Assembly: GCF_016888135.1 (NCBI RefSeq)
Contig: NZ_JACSWB010000156.1
Span: 1-64,000 of the forward strand
Source of the DNA: Leptolyngbya sp. CCY15150
GTDB taxonomy: Bacteria; Cyanobacteriota; Cyanobacteriia; RECH01
Direction: 5' to 3'
Length of the DNA stretch: 64,000 nucleotides
The position numbers and the translations under genes were made by a program. Positions 1-8,431 of the stretch are shown piece after piece (within the stretch, counting starts at the first letter, position 1; every line of letters begins with the position of its first letter). The notes below the pieces were generated by a model, which was not told the DNA's origin, ran no database searches, and worked only from the letters and a program-made list of their open reading frames with translations.

Positions 1-97
1 ACCACTCCGACCCATCCCGAACTCGGTTGTGAAACGCTGCAGCGGCGAAGATACTTGGGGGGTAGCCCCCTGGAAAAATAGCTCGGTGCCAGGGCTA
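1..97 (+). rRNA. rrf: 5S ribosomal RNA, 3' part (partial)
   Basis: The window begins inside a 5S rRNA gene. The opening bases match the conserved 5S core (loop A/helix III segment with the CCGAACTCGG block), and the closing GGTGCCAGGG would pair with the missing 5' end. About the first quarter of the gene lies upstream of the window. It is followed within 10 bases by a strong terminator, so this is probably the end of an rrn operon. The 3' end is placed by homology and could shift by a few bases. Confidence 0.9.
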
Positions 98-103
98 TTA
101 TTA

Positions 104-142
104 AAAACACCCCCTCTGCCCACGTGGTAGAGGGGGTGTTTT
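104..142 (+). terminator. Rho-independent terminator of the rRNA operon
   Basis: A perfect 14-bp inverted repeat (104-117 with 129-142), extended by GCC/GGT, encloses a short loop and ends in TTTT. It sits directly after the 5S rRNA end. The stem carries A on one side and T on the other, so it could act in both directions. Confidence 0.9.
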
Positions 143-224
143 GTTGAGAGTTGGAATCGCTTTCGGTGACCGTTTACGATTAAGGTGTTGATTGTAGCGT
201 GGAGCTCTGTGGCAGGGCTCTGGG

Positions 225-2765
225 TTGCTCATCTTGAGGGACAGCGTAGCCGTGGTTCAAGACATTCAAGAATTTCAGATTTCCCTGACTCCGATTGGAG
301 CGTATCAGTACCTTGTTCGCACGGAAAAGGTCTCTCCAGGCGTGCCGTTGGCGGAGGAGCAGGTGACTTGGCCGATTGATGTGTGGATGCGGCAGGCTCA
401 GCGCTGTATGGTGAGTCCTTTGCTGGGTTTGTTATCCAGTGATGCGTTGGAGCCACAGGATCTTCAAGAGACTGGAGCGGCTCATTCCTCGTCGTCGGGC
501 TTGCTGCATCTTGGGCATCAGCTCTATCAAGCTTTATTTACGGGCAGTTTGCGAGATAGCTGGGTAATTGCTCAGGGGATTGCCAATCATCGTAATACCT
601 ATTTACGGCTGCGTTTAGGTCTCAAGGGAACGGATGTGCTGGCCTTGCCGTGGGAGGTGATGCATGATGGCGATCGCGCTCGTCCTGGGGTGATCTATCC
701 TGTGGCGACAGGAGAAATTATGTTCTCTCGTTACCAGGCTGGAGTGGCTTCTGCTTCTGCTTTACGCAAGTCTTGGACGGAGCGGGATCCAATTTTGCGC
801 ATTTTGTTGGTGATTGCCTTGCCTGATGACCAGGAGCGCCTTGCCTTGGCTCAGGAAGTGCAGCATCTCAAGCAGGAGTTAGAAAACGATCCGGTGGTGC
901 CTGATGTAGGGGGCGATCGCCCTCCTGTTCAATTAACTATCTTAGAGCAACCAGATCGAGAGCAACTCACCCAAGCCTTAGAGCAAGGACAGTATGATGT
1001 GCTGCACTACTCGGGGCATAGCGATCTGGGCGAGATGGGCGGAGATTTATATCTTGTTAACCGTCATACAGGGCTAACTGAGCCGCTGAGTGGACAAGAC
1101 TTAGCGGGATTGTTGGTCAATAATGGCATTCGCCTAGTGGTGCTCAATTCTTGCCGAGGAGCCTATAGTGCTTCCGCTAATGCTCAAGGCGAAATGGGAG
1201 CCAATAATCTGGCGGCGGCGATCGTTCGCCGTGGGGTGCCGGCTGTACTGGCTATGGCTGAATGTATCCCTGATAATGTGGCGCTCACGCTCACTCAGTT
1301 GTTCTACCGTAACCTCCGGCAAGGGTATCCCATTGACTTGAGTTTGAATCGAGCCAGGCAGGCTTTGATGTCGGTGTATACATCTCACTACTTGTATTGG
1401 GCTCTGCCGGTTTTATACCTGCACCCTGATTCGGATGGCTACTTGGTATGGAACGATCGCCTGCAGATTGAGCAACCGGGGGATTGGTTGGGAGATGAGG
1501 GAGGGCTGTTGCCAGATTGGTCTGATACTCTAGAGCCGCTTTCCCCCACTGAGCCAGCTCCGTTGCCGAGCGCCAAGGACGAGACCCAGCGTTCTGATTG
1601 GGCTGATCACCGCAAACCGTTAGGTCAGGAAGGAGACAGGGATGAGATAACTGCCGTTTGGGAGCAAGAGCCTGATTTGCTGGATGAGCTACCCAATGAA
1701 GATGATGCTTTGGTGGTGTCTGACTTAATTCGGCAGCTTTCCGACTCGCCCACCCCATCGATCGCCTCCCGGCAAGATGATCAACAGCCTGACTTAGCCA
1801 CATCTGAGCAATCGCTTCCTGAGCAGCAGGCGACGGTTGAGAGACCATCTGAGAGCAAGGACATGCCGCTAGCGTCGCGGGAGACGGTGAGTGTATCGCC
1901 GTCGGTGCCAAGTATCTCACCTTGGGTGGGGTTGCAACGGGCCAACTGGCGCTGGCGGGTGATTGCCGGGGGCGTAGTTGTGCTGCTGGTGCTGGGCGTG
2001 CTGCAGTGGCAGCGATCGCCTCAAGATGTGCCTGCCGTTGTGCCTGGAGATGAGCCGAATGCCCTCAATGGTGAGGATCTGCCCGTGGATGATGCTTTAA
2101 ATCAAGAGACCCGAGAGGCGATTGAAGCTCTTCAGCAGGGAGAGATCGATCAGGCTAATCAGTTCATTACCCAGCTCTTAGATGAAGGCAACATAACTGC
2201 TGCTGCGTCTGCCTTAGAGTCAGCACCTGTAGACGATCTTAACGATCCAACCGTGAGCTTTTTACGCGGGCGACTGTCTTGGCAAGCGGCCAAGCTGGAG
2301 GATCCCAACTTTAATCCTAGTGATGCTATTTTGCTATGGCAAACGGCAGTTCAGGGGCGTCCTGACTCCGTGCTTTACGGTAATGCCTTGGGTTTTGCCT
2401 ATGCGGAGGATGGGCAATGGGAACAGGCGCTTCAGGTTTGGCAAGAGACCTTAGATCGCCAGGGGGCCGATCCGGTGGTGTTGATTGAGTCGGATGGCTG
2501 GATTGAGATCCTGGAGACTCCGTCCTTGCAAGGGTTGGCAGGGGATCGGGATCGGCTGACCACCTATGCTGGACTGGCGATCGCCCTCTATGAATTAGCC
2601 GAGCAAGGGCAGTTAGCAGAACCGGATCGAGCGGTGCAGGTGGCGATCGCTCTTCGAGAACAGATTCTGGAACAAAACCCGGCTGAGTTTCAACTGACGA
2701 GCTTAGAAGTCGATTGGCTATGGACGCCCGCAATGAGGGAACGCTGGCAGCAGCTTAGAGTCTAG
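225..2765 (+). CDS. CHAT-domain protein with one membrane segment and C-terminal TPR-like region
   Basis: This 846-residue protein has a CHAT (caspase HetF associated with TPR) peptidase-like domain around residues 185-425. The expected His is at about 265 (YSGHSD) and Cys at about 310 (LNSCRGA). An acidic, Pro/Ser-rich linker follows, then a single hydrophobic segment near residues 578-598, then a helical TPR-like region with alternating Ala/Leu/Trp helices to the C terminus. The enzyme half is N-terminal to the membrane span. CHAT proteins are caspase-like proteases, and some are activated by partner proteins; the substrate and partner here are unknown. The start is uncertain: TTG at 225 has GGCAGGG upstream, and GTG at 252 is an alternative. 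No toxin, gasdermin or CRISPR partner is adjacent, so a defence role is not supported by context. Confidence 0.85.
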   Translation: MLILRDSVAVVQDIQEFQISLTPIGAYQYLVRTEKVSPGVPLAEEQVTWPIDVWMRQAQRCMVSPLLGLLSSDALEPQDLQETGAAHSSSSGLLHLGHQLYQALFTGSLRDSWVIAQGIANHRNTYLRLRLGLKGTDVLALPWEVMHDGDRARPGVIYPVATGEIMFSRYQAGVASASALRKSWTERDPILRILLVIALPDDQERLALAQEVQHLKQELENDPVVPDVGGDRPPVQLTILEQPDREQLTQALEQGQYDVLHYSGHSDLGEMGGDLYLVNRHTGLTEPLSGQDLAGLLVNNGIRLVVLNSCRGAYSASANAQGEMGANNLAAAIVRRGVPAVLAMAECIPDNVALTLTQLFYRNLRQGYPIDLSLNRARQALMSVYTSHYLYWALPVLYLHPDSDGYLVWNDRLQIEQPGDWLGDEGGLLPDWSDTLEPLSPTEPAPLPSAKDETQRSDWADHRKPLGQEGDRDEITAVWEQEPDLLDELPNEDDALVVSDLIRQLSDSPTPSIASRQDDQQPDLATSEQSLPEQQATVERPSESKDMPLASRETVSVSPSVPSISPWVGLQRANWRWRVIAGGVVVLLVLGVLQWQRSPQDVPAVVPGDEPNALNGEDLPVDDALNQETREAIEALQQGEIDQANQFITQLLDEGNITAAASALESAPVDDLNDPTVSFLRGRLSWQAAKLEDPNFNPSDAILLWQTAVQGRPDSVLYGNALGFAYAEDGQWEQALQVWQETLDRQGADPVVLIESDGWIEILETPSLQGLAGDRDRLTTYAGLAIALYELAEQGQLAEPDRAVQVAIALREQILEQNPAEFQLTSLEVDWLWTPAMRERWQQLRV

Positions 2766-2775
2766 ATATGGGAGC

Positions 2776-3150
2776 CTACCGACGCTTGCCGCTCCGGGCA
2801 ATCATCATAGACCCTAGAACAGACGTGAAGGCGATCGCGCCTAGGGCCCAAAATGGGGATGTGGAGCGATTAGACGGGACAGCCGTGGCAGGTGGCGCAA
2901 GACCTGCATCCTCACGGGCAGGCGAGAGCGTTGTAAATAACGGATTGGATAGGAGGGCCAGAGCAATGGACGATACGATGACCGTCACTACCCAAGCTGA
3001 TCCCCACAACACCCATGGATGTTGAAGGGATGTTGATACCATTTGCCTGAGCCAAGACGATGAGGATGGCGGGCTGCTGCCATGCAGATGGAGGGGAGTT
3101 TCTACTTCATGGATCGGGGGAATTGGGCGGGACGGAGGACGACGTTTCAT
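2776..3150 (-). CDS. Small membrane protein, unknown function
   Basis: A 124-residue protein with a basic, Pro/Ser-rich N-terminal tail of about 40 residues and two hydrophobic segments (about 45-68 and 101-118) separated by an Ala/Pro-rich loop. It starts with ATG 8 bases after the stop of the DUF212 gene, so it is probably the last gene of the leftward folD-crtE-DUF212 cluster. I do not recognise the family. The spacing and the pair of clean membrane spans argue that it is real. Its end converges with the CHAT gene, 10 bases away. Confidence 0.65.
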   Translation of the reverse strand: MKRRPPSRPIPPIHEVETPLHLHGSSPPSSSSWLRQMVSTSLQHPWVLWGSAWVVTVIVSSIALALLSNPLFTTLSPAREDAGLAPPATAVPSNRSTSPFWALGAIAFTSVLGSMMIARSGKRR

Positions 3151-3158
3151 GGTTCATG

Positions 3159-3614
3159 TTAATACGCTGGAGCTGCTAGCCAGGAGATCAACAGACCAAG
3201 CAAGGAGCCGACTAGAACCTCTAGAGGGGTATGACCGAGAATTTCCTTGAGGCGATCTTCATTAAATTCGGTGCGATCGCTGAAGAGTTCGTCAATCATT
3301 TGATTAAGTAGTCGAGCCTGTTTGCCTGCTGCCTGCCGCACTCCCATTGCGTCATATAACACGATGATAGCGAACACAGAGGCGATCGCAAATTCCACGG
3401 TTTGCCAGCCGATACTTTGCCCTACTCCAGCCGCTAGAGCGGTGACCAAAGCAGAATGGGAACTGGGCATTCCTCCCGACTCAACGATGGCTCGTACGTT
3501 GAACTTTCCATGCTGAATGAGTTCAATAAACGGCTTGATGCCTTGGGCGGTAATGCAGGCCAGGAGTGCCACAATTAGAATGCGGTTATCTAGAATCGCA
3601 CTAATGTCTTGCAT
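3159..3614 (-). CDS. Divergent PAP2-family membrane protein (DUF212, YuiD-like)
   Basis: A 151-residue integral membrane protein. It has the DUF212 signature: an N-terminal hydrophobic helix, a GGMPSSHSA block (the PAP2-like histidine motif) at about residues 47-55, and further hydrophobic segments including the C terminus. The family is related to acid phosphatase/haloperoxidase proteins, but most members are functionally uncharacterised. I chose ATG at 3614 over TTG at 3617 because GAGG lies about 7 bases upstream of it. It lies downstream of crtE on the same strand, which hints at a role with isoprenoid diphosphates or lipids; that is inference from position only. Confidence 0.85.
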   Translation of the reverse strand: MQDISAILDNRILIVALLACITAQGIKPFIELIQHGKFNVRAIVESGGMPSSHSALVTALAAGVGQSIGWQTVEFAIASVFAIIVLYDAMGVRQAAGKQARLLNQMIDELFSDRTEFNEDRLKEILGHTPLEVLVGSLLGLLISWLAAPAY

Positions 3615-3689
3615 CAATTTTCCTCATGGATAGGTAGGGACGCAGTAGGGGGTAGGAACTGGAGCAAGACAGCACTCATGGATTCGTTC

Positions 3690-3722
3690 GTTACTGCGGG
3701 ACACTTAGTTACTGCGGGACAC
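3690..3722. repeat. Tandem 18-bp duplication over the crtE 3' end
   Basis: The 15-mer GTTACTGCGGGACAC occurs at 3690-3704 and again at 3708-3722. The right copy encodes the last residues of CrtE, and the stop codon falls between the copies. The left copy is therefore a non-coding remnant of the same C-terminal codons, consistent with replication slippage. Confidence 0.85.
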
Positions 3723-4616
3723 AATGTAGTCGGCTAGCGAGAGGAGGGGCGCTGCTGCAGGGCCAAAGGAGGTTAGATTAGCCTTGGCTGCATCGATTAA
3801 CTGTTGGGCCTGGCGACGAGATTCATCTAGCCCCCAGAGACTGGGATAGGTTGCCTTTTGCGCCAGCAGATCTTTACCGGCTGTTTTACCCAACTCCTCT
3901 TGCGTAGCGGTAATATCCAAAATATCATCGACAATTTGGAAGGCTAAGCCAATATTTTGCGCATACTCCGACAGGCATTGCAGTTGAGGGTCGGACGCTC
4001 CTCCCAGAATGGCACCGCAGACAACGGATGCTTCCAAGAGGGCACCGGTTTTGTGGCGATGGATAAACGTCAAGGTTTCTACCGAGACATCGGGTTTGCC
4101 TTCACACTCTAAATCTACCACCTGGCCTCCCACGAGCCCGGCAGCACCCACAGCGCGCCCCAGCCGAGCAATCACCTGCAATACTCGCTCGGCAGGCACC
4201 CCTTGCGTTTGGGTGGCGATAAACTCGAAGGCATAGGCCAGCAGCCCATCACCGGCAAGGATTGCAATATCTTCGCCATAGACCTTATGGTTGGTCAGCT
4301 TGCCGCGTCGATAGTCGTCATTATCCATGGCTGGGAGGTCATCATGGATGAGAGACATGGTGTGGATCATTTCCATGGCGCAGGCGCTGGGCATGGCCAT
4401 GGTGGTTGTCCCGCCTATGAGGTTACAGGCAGACAAGCAGAGAATTGGCCGCAGACGTTTTCCTCCCGCTAGGAGTGAATAACGCATCGCGTCATAGATT
4501 TTCTCAGGATAAACAACGGCGATCGCCTCTTCTAGGGCCGTTTCTACAACCTGCTTCTGCTCCTCTAGATACTGCTTGAGGTTGAAGGCGACGGATGGAG
4601 GGTTGTTGGTAGACAC
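3705..4616 (-). CDS. crtE: Geranylgeranyl diphosphate synthase
   Basis: A 303-residue trans-prenyltransferase. It adds isopentenyl diphosphate to allylic diphosphates to make the C20 precursor of carotenoids, the chlorophyll phytyl tail and quinones. The first Asp-rich motif ([10 protein letters not shown], about residues 92-101) and the second (VDDILD, about 227-232) are intact, as is the N-terminal GGKRLRP substrate loop. The start is GTG at 4616 with AAGGAG about 10 bases upstream. It follows folD on the same strand with an 80-bp gap. The last codons and stop lie in a short tandem duplication (period 18 bp, 3690-3722), so the extreme C terminus has been altered by slippage without damage. 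Confidence 0.95.
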   Translation of the reverse strand: MSTNNPPSVAFNLKQYLEEQKQVVETALEEAIAVVYPEKIYDAMRYSLLAGGKRLRPILCLSACNLIGGTTTMAMPSACAMEMIHTMSLIHDDLPAMDNDDYRRGKLTNHKVYGEDIAILAGDGLLAYAFEFIATQTQGVPAERVLQVIARLGRAVGAAGLVGGQVVDLECEGKPDVSVETLTFIHRHKTGALLEASVVCGAILGGASDPQLQCLSEYAQNIGLAFQIVDDILDITATQEELGKTAGKDLLAQKATYPSLWGLDESRRQAQQLIDAAKANLTSFGPAAAPLLSLADYIVSRSN

Positions 4617-4696
4617 TATCCCGAAACTCCTTGGGGTAAAACGTTGAGCGGTGTGTGGGCAAATTCAAAGGGGGATTTGAGGGGCAGGATTTGAAG

Positions 4697-5560
4697 CTAC
4701 TGAAACCGTTGCTGATAGCTCCAAACGGTATTTTGCAGCAGCATAGCGACGGTCATGGGGCCAATGCCACCGGGGACTGGGGTGATCCAGCTAGCAATGT
4801 CTTGGACGGCATCAAACTGGACATCGCCTACGAGGCGGCTTTTTCCTTGGGTATCTTCTAGGCGGTTAATGCCTACATCAATGACCACTGCCCCCGGTTT
4901 GACCATGTCTGGGGTTACCAACTCAGGACGTCCGACGGCTGCCACCAGGATATCCGCTTGGCGGGCGATCGCCCCCAGGTCTGGCGTGCGCGAGTGGGCG
5001 ATGGTCACCGTGCTATGTTCAGCCAAGAGCATCAGGGCCAGGGGTTTACCTACCAGAATACTGCGCCCTAGCACCACAGCCTGTTTACCAGCGACGGGGA
5101 GCTGATAGTGATGTAGCAATCGCATGACGCCGGCAGGCGTGCAGCTTTGTAGCCCTGGTTCTCCCCGCAGGAGGCGACCCATGTTCACAGGATGTAAGCC
5201 ATCGGCATCTTTGTCGGGATGAATTTCGTTGAGCAGGGCAACGCTGTCGAGATGATCCGGCAGCGGTAGCTGTACCAGAATGCCATCAACGCGATCGTCG
5301 GCATTCAGAGCATGGATCATCTGGGTTAACTCGGCTTGGGTCGTGCTCTTGGGAACATGTTGACCAAAGGAAGCAATACCCACGCGATCGCAGGCCCGTT
5401 CTTTGCCCCGCACATAGGCTGCACTAGCCGGGTTATCGCCCACCATCAGCACGGCTAGACCGGGCGATCGCCCAACGACGGGGGCAAGGGTGGCGACTGT
5501 GTCTTTTAGCTCCTGCTGTATGCTTTGGGCAAGGGCTTTACCATCGAGTAATCCAGCCAT
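4697..5560 (-). CDS. folD: Bifunctional methylenetetrahydrofolate dehydrogenase/cyclohydrolase
   Basis: A 287-residue cytosolic enzyme of one-carbon metabolism that interconverts 5,10-methylene-THF, methenyl-THF and 10-formyl-THF with NADP(H). Family blocks are all present: the YVRGKERAC substrate region near residue 50 with its catalytic Lys, GILVQLPLP near 93-101, GRSILVGKP near 164-172 for the nucleotide, and the C-terminal [11 protein letters not shown] block. Length is normal. It starts with ATG at 5560 and is first in a leftward cluster with crtE. A folD-crtE pairing is a recurrent cyanobacterial arrangement as far as I recall. Confidence 0.96.
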   Translation of the reverse strand: MAGLLDGKALAQSIQQELKDTVATLAPVVGRSPGLAVLMVGDNPASAAYVRGKERACDRVGIASFGQHVPKSTTQAELTQMIHALNADDRVDGILVQLPLPDHLDSVALLNEIHPDKDADGLHPVNMGRLLRGEPGLQSCTPAGVMRLLHHYQLPVAGKQAVVLGRSILVGKPLALMLLAEHSTVTIAHSRTPDLGAIARQADILVAAVGRPELVTPDMVKPGAVVIDVGINRLEDTQGKSRLVGDVQFDAVQDIASWITPVPGGIGPMTVAMLLQNTVWSYQQRFQ

Positions 5561-5861
5561 GGTAGAAGATAGACGTCAAGATAGGATGGAGAAACAAGGT
5601 GCTGCACCATGGAATCATGGTTAGAGTGGTGCATCATGTCCCATTAGTTTCTCAGATTTGGTTCACCCTGGGGCCGTTCAGAGGATAAATTGCCGGATTG
5701 ATGGGGCAAGATAGTGCTGGATGGCTACTAGATGGCTATCCAAAGCAGAGCCATTTCCGTCAGATAACATCAACATCCTCTAGATGCCCAACGCCATGGG
5801 AAACGTTCAGGTAAAAGAGGTGTCGGTGTCGGTTCCGTCATGCTCCAAATAGGTCATCATC
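5561..5861. other. Intergenic spacer between divergent folD and lipoprotein genes
   Basis: About 300 bases that must contain the folD promoter on the minus strand and the promoter of the rightward lipoprotein gene. I see no clear hairpin, known operator or plausible small gene. Confidence 0.6.
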
Positions 5862-6245
5862 ATGGGTAGGCAACGGTGGATGAAATGGGGATTAGGGGCG
5901 ATCGCAGCCACGATGCTGGGCTGCGGTAATCCACTGGCACTGTTGCCGGGCATGAACCTAACCATGACCATTGAGTCTATTCCTACGGATGCTGCTGGCC
6001 AAGGGCACACCGTCATTGTGCGTGGCACCGTGGGCGATCGCGTGCCGTTGATAGGAGCACAGGTTTACCAACTCCAGGATAGAACGGGAGACATTTGGGT
6101 ACTGTCATCCGATGACACCATCCAAACCGGTGAGCAGCTCAAGATTCGAGGCAGGGTAGAACACCAGCCCATCTCAGCCGTAGATGGCGACCAGAGCCAG
6201 GTTTACATCCAAGAATTGGAGCAACTAGAGCGATCGCCGCAGTAG
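5862..6245 (+). CDS. Predicted small lipoprotein, unknown function
   Basis: A 127-residue protein with a basic N terminus, a hydrophobic stretch and a lipobox ending in Cys21 (TMLGC), so it should be exported and lipidated. The mature part of about 105 residues is rich in beta-prone segments (TVIVRGTVGD, AQVYQLQD, EQLKIRGRVE, SQVYIQELEQL). This resembles a small OB-fold of the kind seen in nucleic-acid-binding-like secreted domains; that fold is a guess. It is a single gene with convergent neighbour 6269-6520. No enzyme motif is visible. Confidence 0.75.
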   Translation: MGRQRWMKWGLGAIAATMLGCGNPLALLPGMNLTMTIESIPTDAAGQGHTVIVRGTVGDRVPLIGAQVYQLQDRTGDIWVLSSDDTIQTGEQLKIRGRVEHQPISAVDGDQSQVYIQELEQLERSPQ

Positions 6246-6268
6246 CGATCGCCTCCAGCGCCCAACCG

Positions 6269-6520
6269 CTAGCCCCGGAGATCAGGGTTGAGTCGTTTGC
6301 TCACCCAACTGATGATCCCGCTCAAAAGGGCACCAATCATCAAAATGCCGATGGCTGGGGTAAAAAGCGGTTCCCAAAGGCGATACCAAAGATCTAGACC
6401 TAGGGAAACCCCAACGCCTTTGCCAATGACCGCGATCGCCAGCCAAGCAAAGCTGAATAACACGAGGAATAGATTAGCCATCAGGGCCAGGTTAATCCAG
6501 CCAAAAATTCGATCTTTCAT
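6269..6520 (-). CDS. Small two-helix membrane protein, unknown function
   Basis: An 83-residue protein with two hydrophobic helices (about residues 8-30 and 50-72) and a short basic C-terminal tail (SKRLNPDLRG). I chose the internal ATG at 6520 (MKDRIFGW), although an in-frame start at 6538 exists. There is no recognised domain. It is convergent with the lipoprotein gene, 23 bases apart. Confidence 0.65.
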   Translation of the reverse strand: MKDRIFGWINLALMANLFLVLFSFAWLAIAVIGKGVGVSLGLDLWYRLWEPLFTPAIGILMIGALLSGIISWVSKRLNPDLRG

Positions 6521-6538
6521 CACAGAGTTCAAATACAA

Positions 6539-6875
6539 CGAAGGACGCTTAACGACATCACCGCTCTAGTGTTAATTCTTAACAAAGCGATCGCCCTTTC
6601 GTACATTAGATGGCAAGCATTTTAGATGGCAAGCATTTTAGATGGCAAGCATTCTTAATGGTGGCTTGACCTAGACAGCGGCTGATCCCTGAGCCGCCGT
6701 GCAAACTATCCAGATCTCCATGGGCTAGGGCCGACCCCGACCCATAGGTGAGAGCTAGGGTCGTGAGGTTGAGTCGCGTAGCCTCCATCAACTCTCTCAA
6801 AAAATATGGCTGCATCTTGGGAAGATCACAGCCACATCTGTAGAGACAGAACAATTAAAAAAATTGTCAAGGAAT
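6539..6875. other. Intergenic spacer with a 16-bp tandem repeat
   Basis: About 340 bases between two leftward genes. It holds the three-copy repeat at 6609-6656. No supported gene; reading frames here lack a ribosome-binding site and protein-like composition. Confidence 0.6.
6609..6656. repeat. 16-bp tandem repeat, three copies
   Basis: GATGGCAAGCATTTTA occurs at 6609-6624 and 6625-6640 exactly, and at 6641-6656 with two changes near its end. It is non-coding and has no spacers, so it is not a CRISPR. Confidence 0.9.
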
Positions 6876-7073
6876 CTAGTTTCCTACTTGCTCGTCTATG
6901 AATTGCTGCAAATTATCTGGGTCTACATAGTGGCATGTGGCATCGTCAACACAAATTAATGCCCAGCCGGAGTCGTCAATACCCATGAGTTTGTAAGACC
7001 CATCTTGAATGAAAAACCCGCGATGATTACGAGTGTCAGGCTTGATACCAACAACCTCAGTGTTCGTAAACAT
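6876..7073 (-). CDS. Small soluble protein, unknown function
   Basis: A 65-residue acidic protein with no signal or membrane segment. Its segments (GFFIQDGSYKLMGID, GWALICVDDATCHYV) suggest a small beta-rich domain, and there are two Cys. A good ribosome-binding site (GGGAG, 8 bases before ATG on the minus strand) supports it. I do not recognise the family. It is flanked by non-coding stretches on both sides, so it is probably monocistronic. Confidence 0.6.
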   Translation of the reverse strand: MFTNTEVVGIKPDTRNHRGFFIQDGSYKLMGIDDSGWALICVDDATCHYVDPDNLQQFIDEQVGN

Positions 7074-7454
7074 AGAACCAACTCCCTATTTAAAAACTGA
7101 CGATCAATACTTAAAGTGGTAAGCGATGAGCAATGCTAATCTTTCACTTCACCGAATCTTATCATTAGAATCTTGGAGAATTTATTAAATTAAGTTGAGC
7201 GTTCTTGATGTTTTTGTTGTTAAAACGTAATAAACGCCTCAAGAATGGACGAAAAGTAAGATTCAGGCAGATATATACGAGTTTACGACTTGGATTGGAT
7301 TCGTAATTCTTAATATAAGACAGTCCTGTGTGAGAGATAACCGCAGGTGTAGCTGAATCATGGCATCCGGTCATGATTTAGGTTTTGGCCCACCGGAATG
7401 CATTGTTGGATGGAAGATGGTGTTCCTCATGCCGGTGGTGCTCAACGTCTCAGC
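7074..7454. other. AT-richer intergenic spacer
   Basis: About 380 bases, noticeably more A+T-rich than the surroundings around 7130-7320, upstream of the small gene at 6876-7073. It should hold that gene's promoter and the 3' untranslated region of the TPR gene. No convincing gene or RNA is visible. Confidence 0.55.
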
Positions 7455-7892
7455 CTAGCTGCCGAAAATCCAGTTATAGACGCGCTGGGCATGTTCCCAG
7501 TCTGGTTTGCGGTTCAAGCCATCGGCAAAGTTTTTCTCAACTTCTTCCTTGAGTTCGGGTACAGCCATTACCAACTGGGTAGCAACTTCAATATGTTGCC
7601 GTACGCCTTTTTGCCCTTTTTCTAGCATGGCGATCGATAAATTGACCCGTGCTTGAGGATCTTGAGGATTGAGCTTGACGGCCTTCTGGGCTGCTTTGAT
7701 GGCAGAGTTGGGCTTGTCTTCTAGCAAGTAGAGCCAAGAGAGGCACGTCCAGGCTGAGCTACTTTTGCTGGCGCGATCGCATACTTCTTTGAAAACAGGA
7801 ATCAAATCGGCTGGAGATTCCCCGGCTTGATACCGTTCTAGTCCTTGGTCAAACAGGGTATCAACGTTTAAGGTCTCAACGTTTTCCATCAT
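7455..7892 (-). CDS. TPR-repeat protein
   Basis: A 145-residue soluble protein with at least two tetratricopeptide units. The clearest is near residues 60-95 (SAIKAAQKAVKLNPQDPQARVNLS), and a preceding degenerate unit lies near 25-58. TPRs mediate protein-protein contacts; the partner is unknown. It starts at ATG 7892 or the next Met. It lies downstream of the Fe-S carrier gene on the same strand, but a terminator at 8001-8028 separates them, so they are probably separately transcribed. Confidence 0.8.
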   Translation of the reverse strand: MMENVETLNVDTLFDQGLERYQAGESPADLIPVFKEVCDRASKSSSAWTCLSWLYLLEDKPNSAIKAAQKAVKLNPQDPQARVNLSIAMLEKGQKGVRQHIEVATQLVMAVPELKEEVEKNFADGLNRKPDWEHAQRVYNWIFGS

Positions 7893-8000
7893 GGTTTTGC
7901 ATACTCTACATTGGTTTTTATCATAGTCTCAGGGGGGATCCCCACGCCTTTCTGCGGCTAGAAAGCTGAGATATCTCTCGTTGGCGGACGGATTGTCCGA

Positions 8001-8028
8001 TAGAAAAAGCCGCTATGAAAAGCGGCTT
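8001..8028 (-). terminator. Rho-independent terminator of the A-type Fe-S carrier gene
   Basis: AAGCCGCT (8007-8014) pairs perfectly with AGCGGCTT (8021-8028). Read on the minus strand, the stem is followed by a run of five T. It lies about 50 bases after the stop of the gene at 8078-8431. Confidence 0.85.
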
Positions 8029-8077
8029 AGAGGCATGATGTTACGAGGGCGATCGCTCCCGCTTGCAGGAAGGCGAC

Positions 8078-8431
8078 CTAGGAAAAGGATTTTCCACAGC
8101 CACAGGTTTGGGATGCATTGGGGTTGGTGAACTGAAAACCACCGCCGATCAGCGCATTGTTGTAGTCCAGCATCAACCCGTATAGGTACAGCATACTTTT
8201 AGGATCACAGACAACCTGAAAGCCGTCGTAGTCAAATACTTCGTCGGTTTCTTGGATATTTTCAAGGCTCTCAAAGTCCATGGTGTAGGACATGCCTGAG
8301 CAACCACCCTGACGCACCCCAACTCGCAAACAGAGGTCTTCACCCTGTTGCTCACGGAGAGCCCGAACATGGGCTAGGGCAGCATCCGAGATCATGATGC
8401 CTCGTTTAGCAGACTGAGTTGCTTGTGTCAT
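8078..8431 (-). CDS. A-type iron-sulfur carrier (SufA/IscA/HesB family)
   Basis: A 117-residue protein that carries Fe-S clusters or iron to apoproteins. The three conserved cysteines are present: Cys44 in GGCSGMSY and Cys110/Cys112 in the C-terminal CGCGKSF. Length is typical. Cyanobacteria have both SufA- and IscA-type members and I cannot assign which this is. It starts with ATG at 8431; its own terminator is at 8001-8028. Confidence 0.93.
   Translation of the reverse strand: MTQATQSAKRGIMISDAALAHVRALREQQGEDLCLRVGVRQGGCSGMSYTMDFESLENIQETDEVFDYDGFQVVCDPKSMLYLYGLMLDYNNALIGGGFQFTNPNASQTCGCGKSFS

Noticed and set aside
1291-1920. Long leftward frame inside the CHAT gene
   Set aside because: It lies opposite a clear coding region, and its Pro/Ser/His-rich composition is typical of an antisense shadow.
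225-3150. CHAT-based defence system
   Set aside because: The neighbour is a small unknown membrane protein at the end of an isoprenoid-gene cluster. No gasdermin, TPR-CHAT partner, nuclease or CRISPR component is adjacent.
6609-6656. Possible CRISPR-like array
   Set aside because: Units are directly adjacent with no spacers, only 16 bp long, and no cas genes are present. The same holds for 16923-16970 and 60601-60643.
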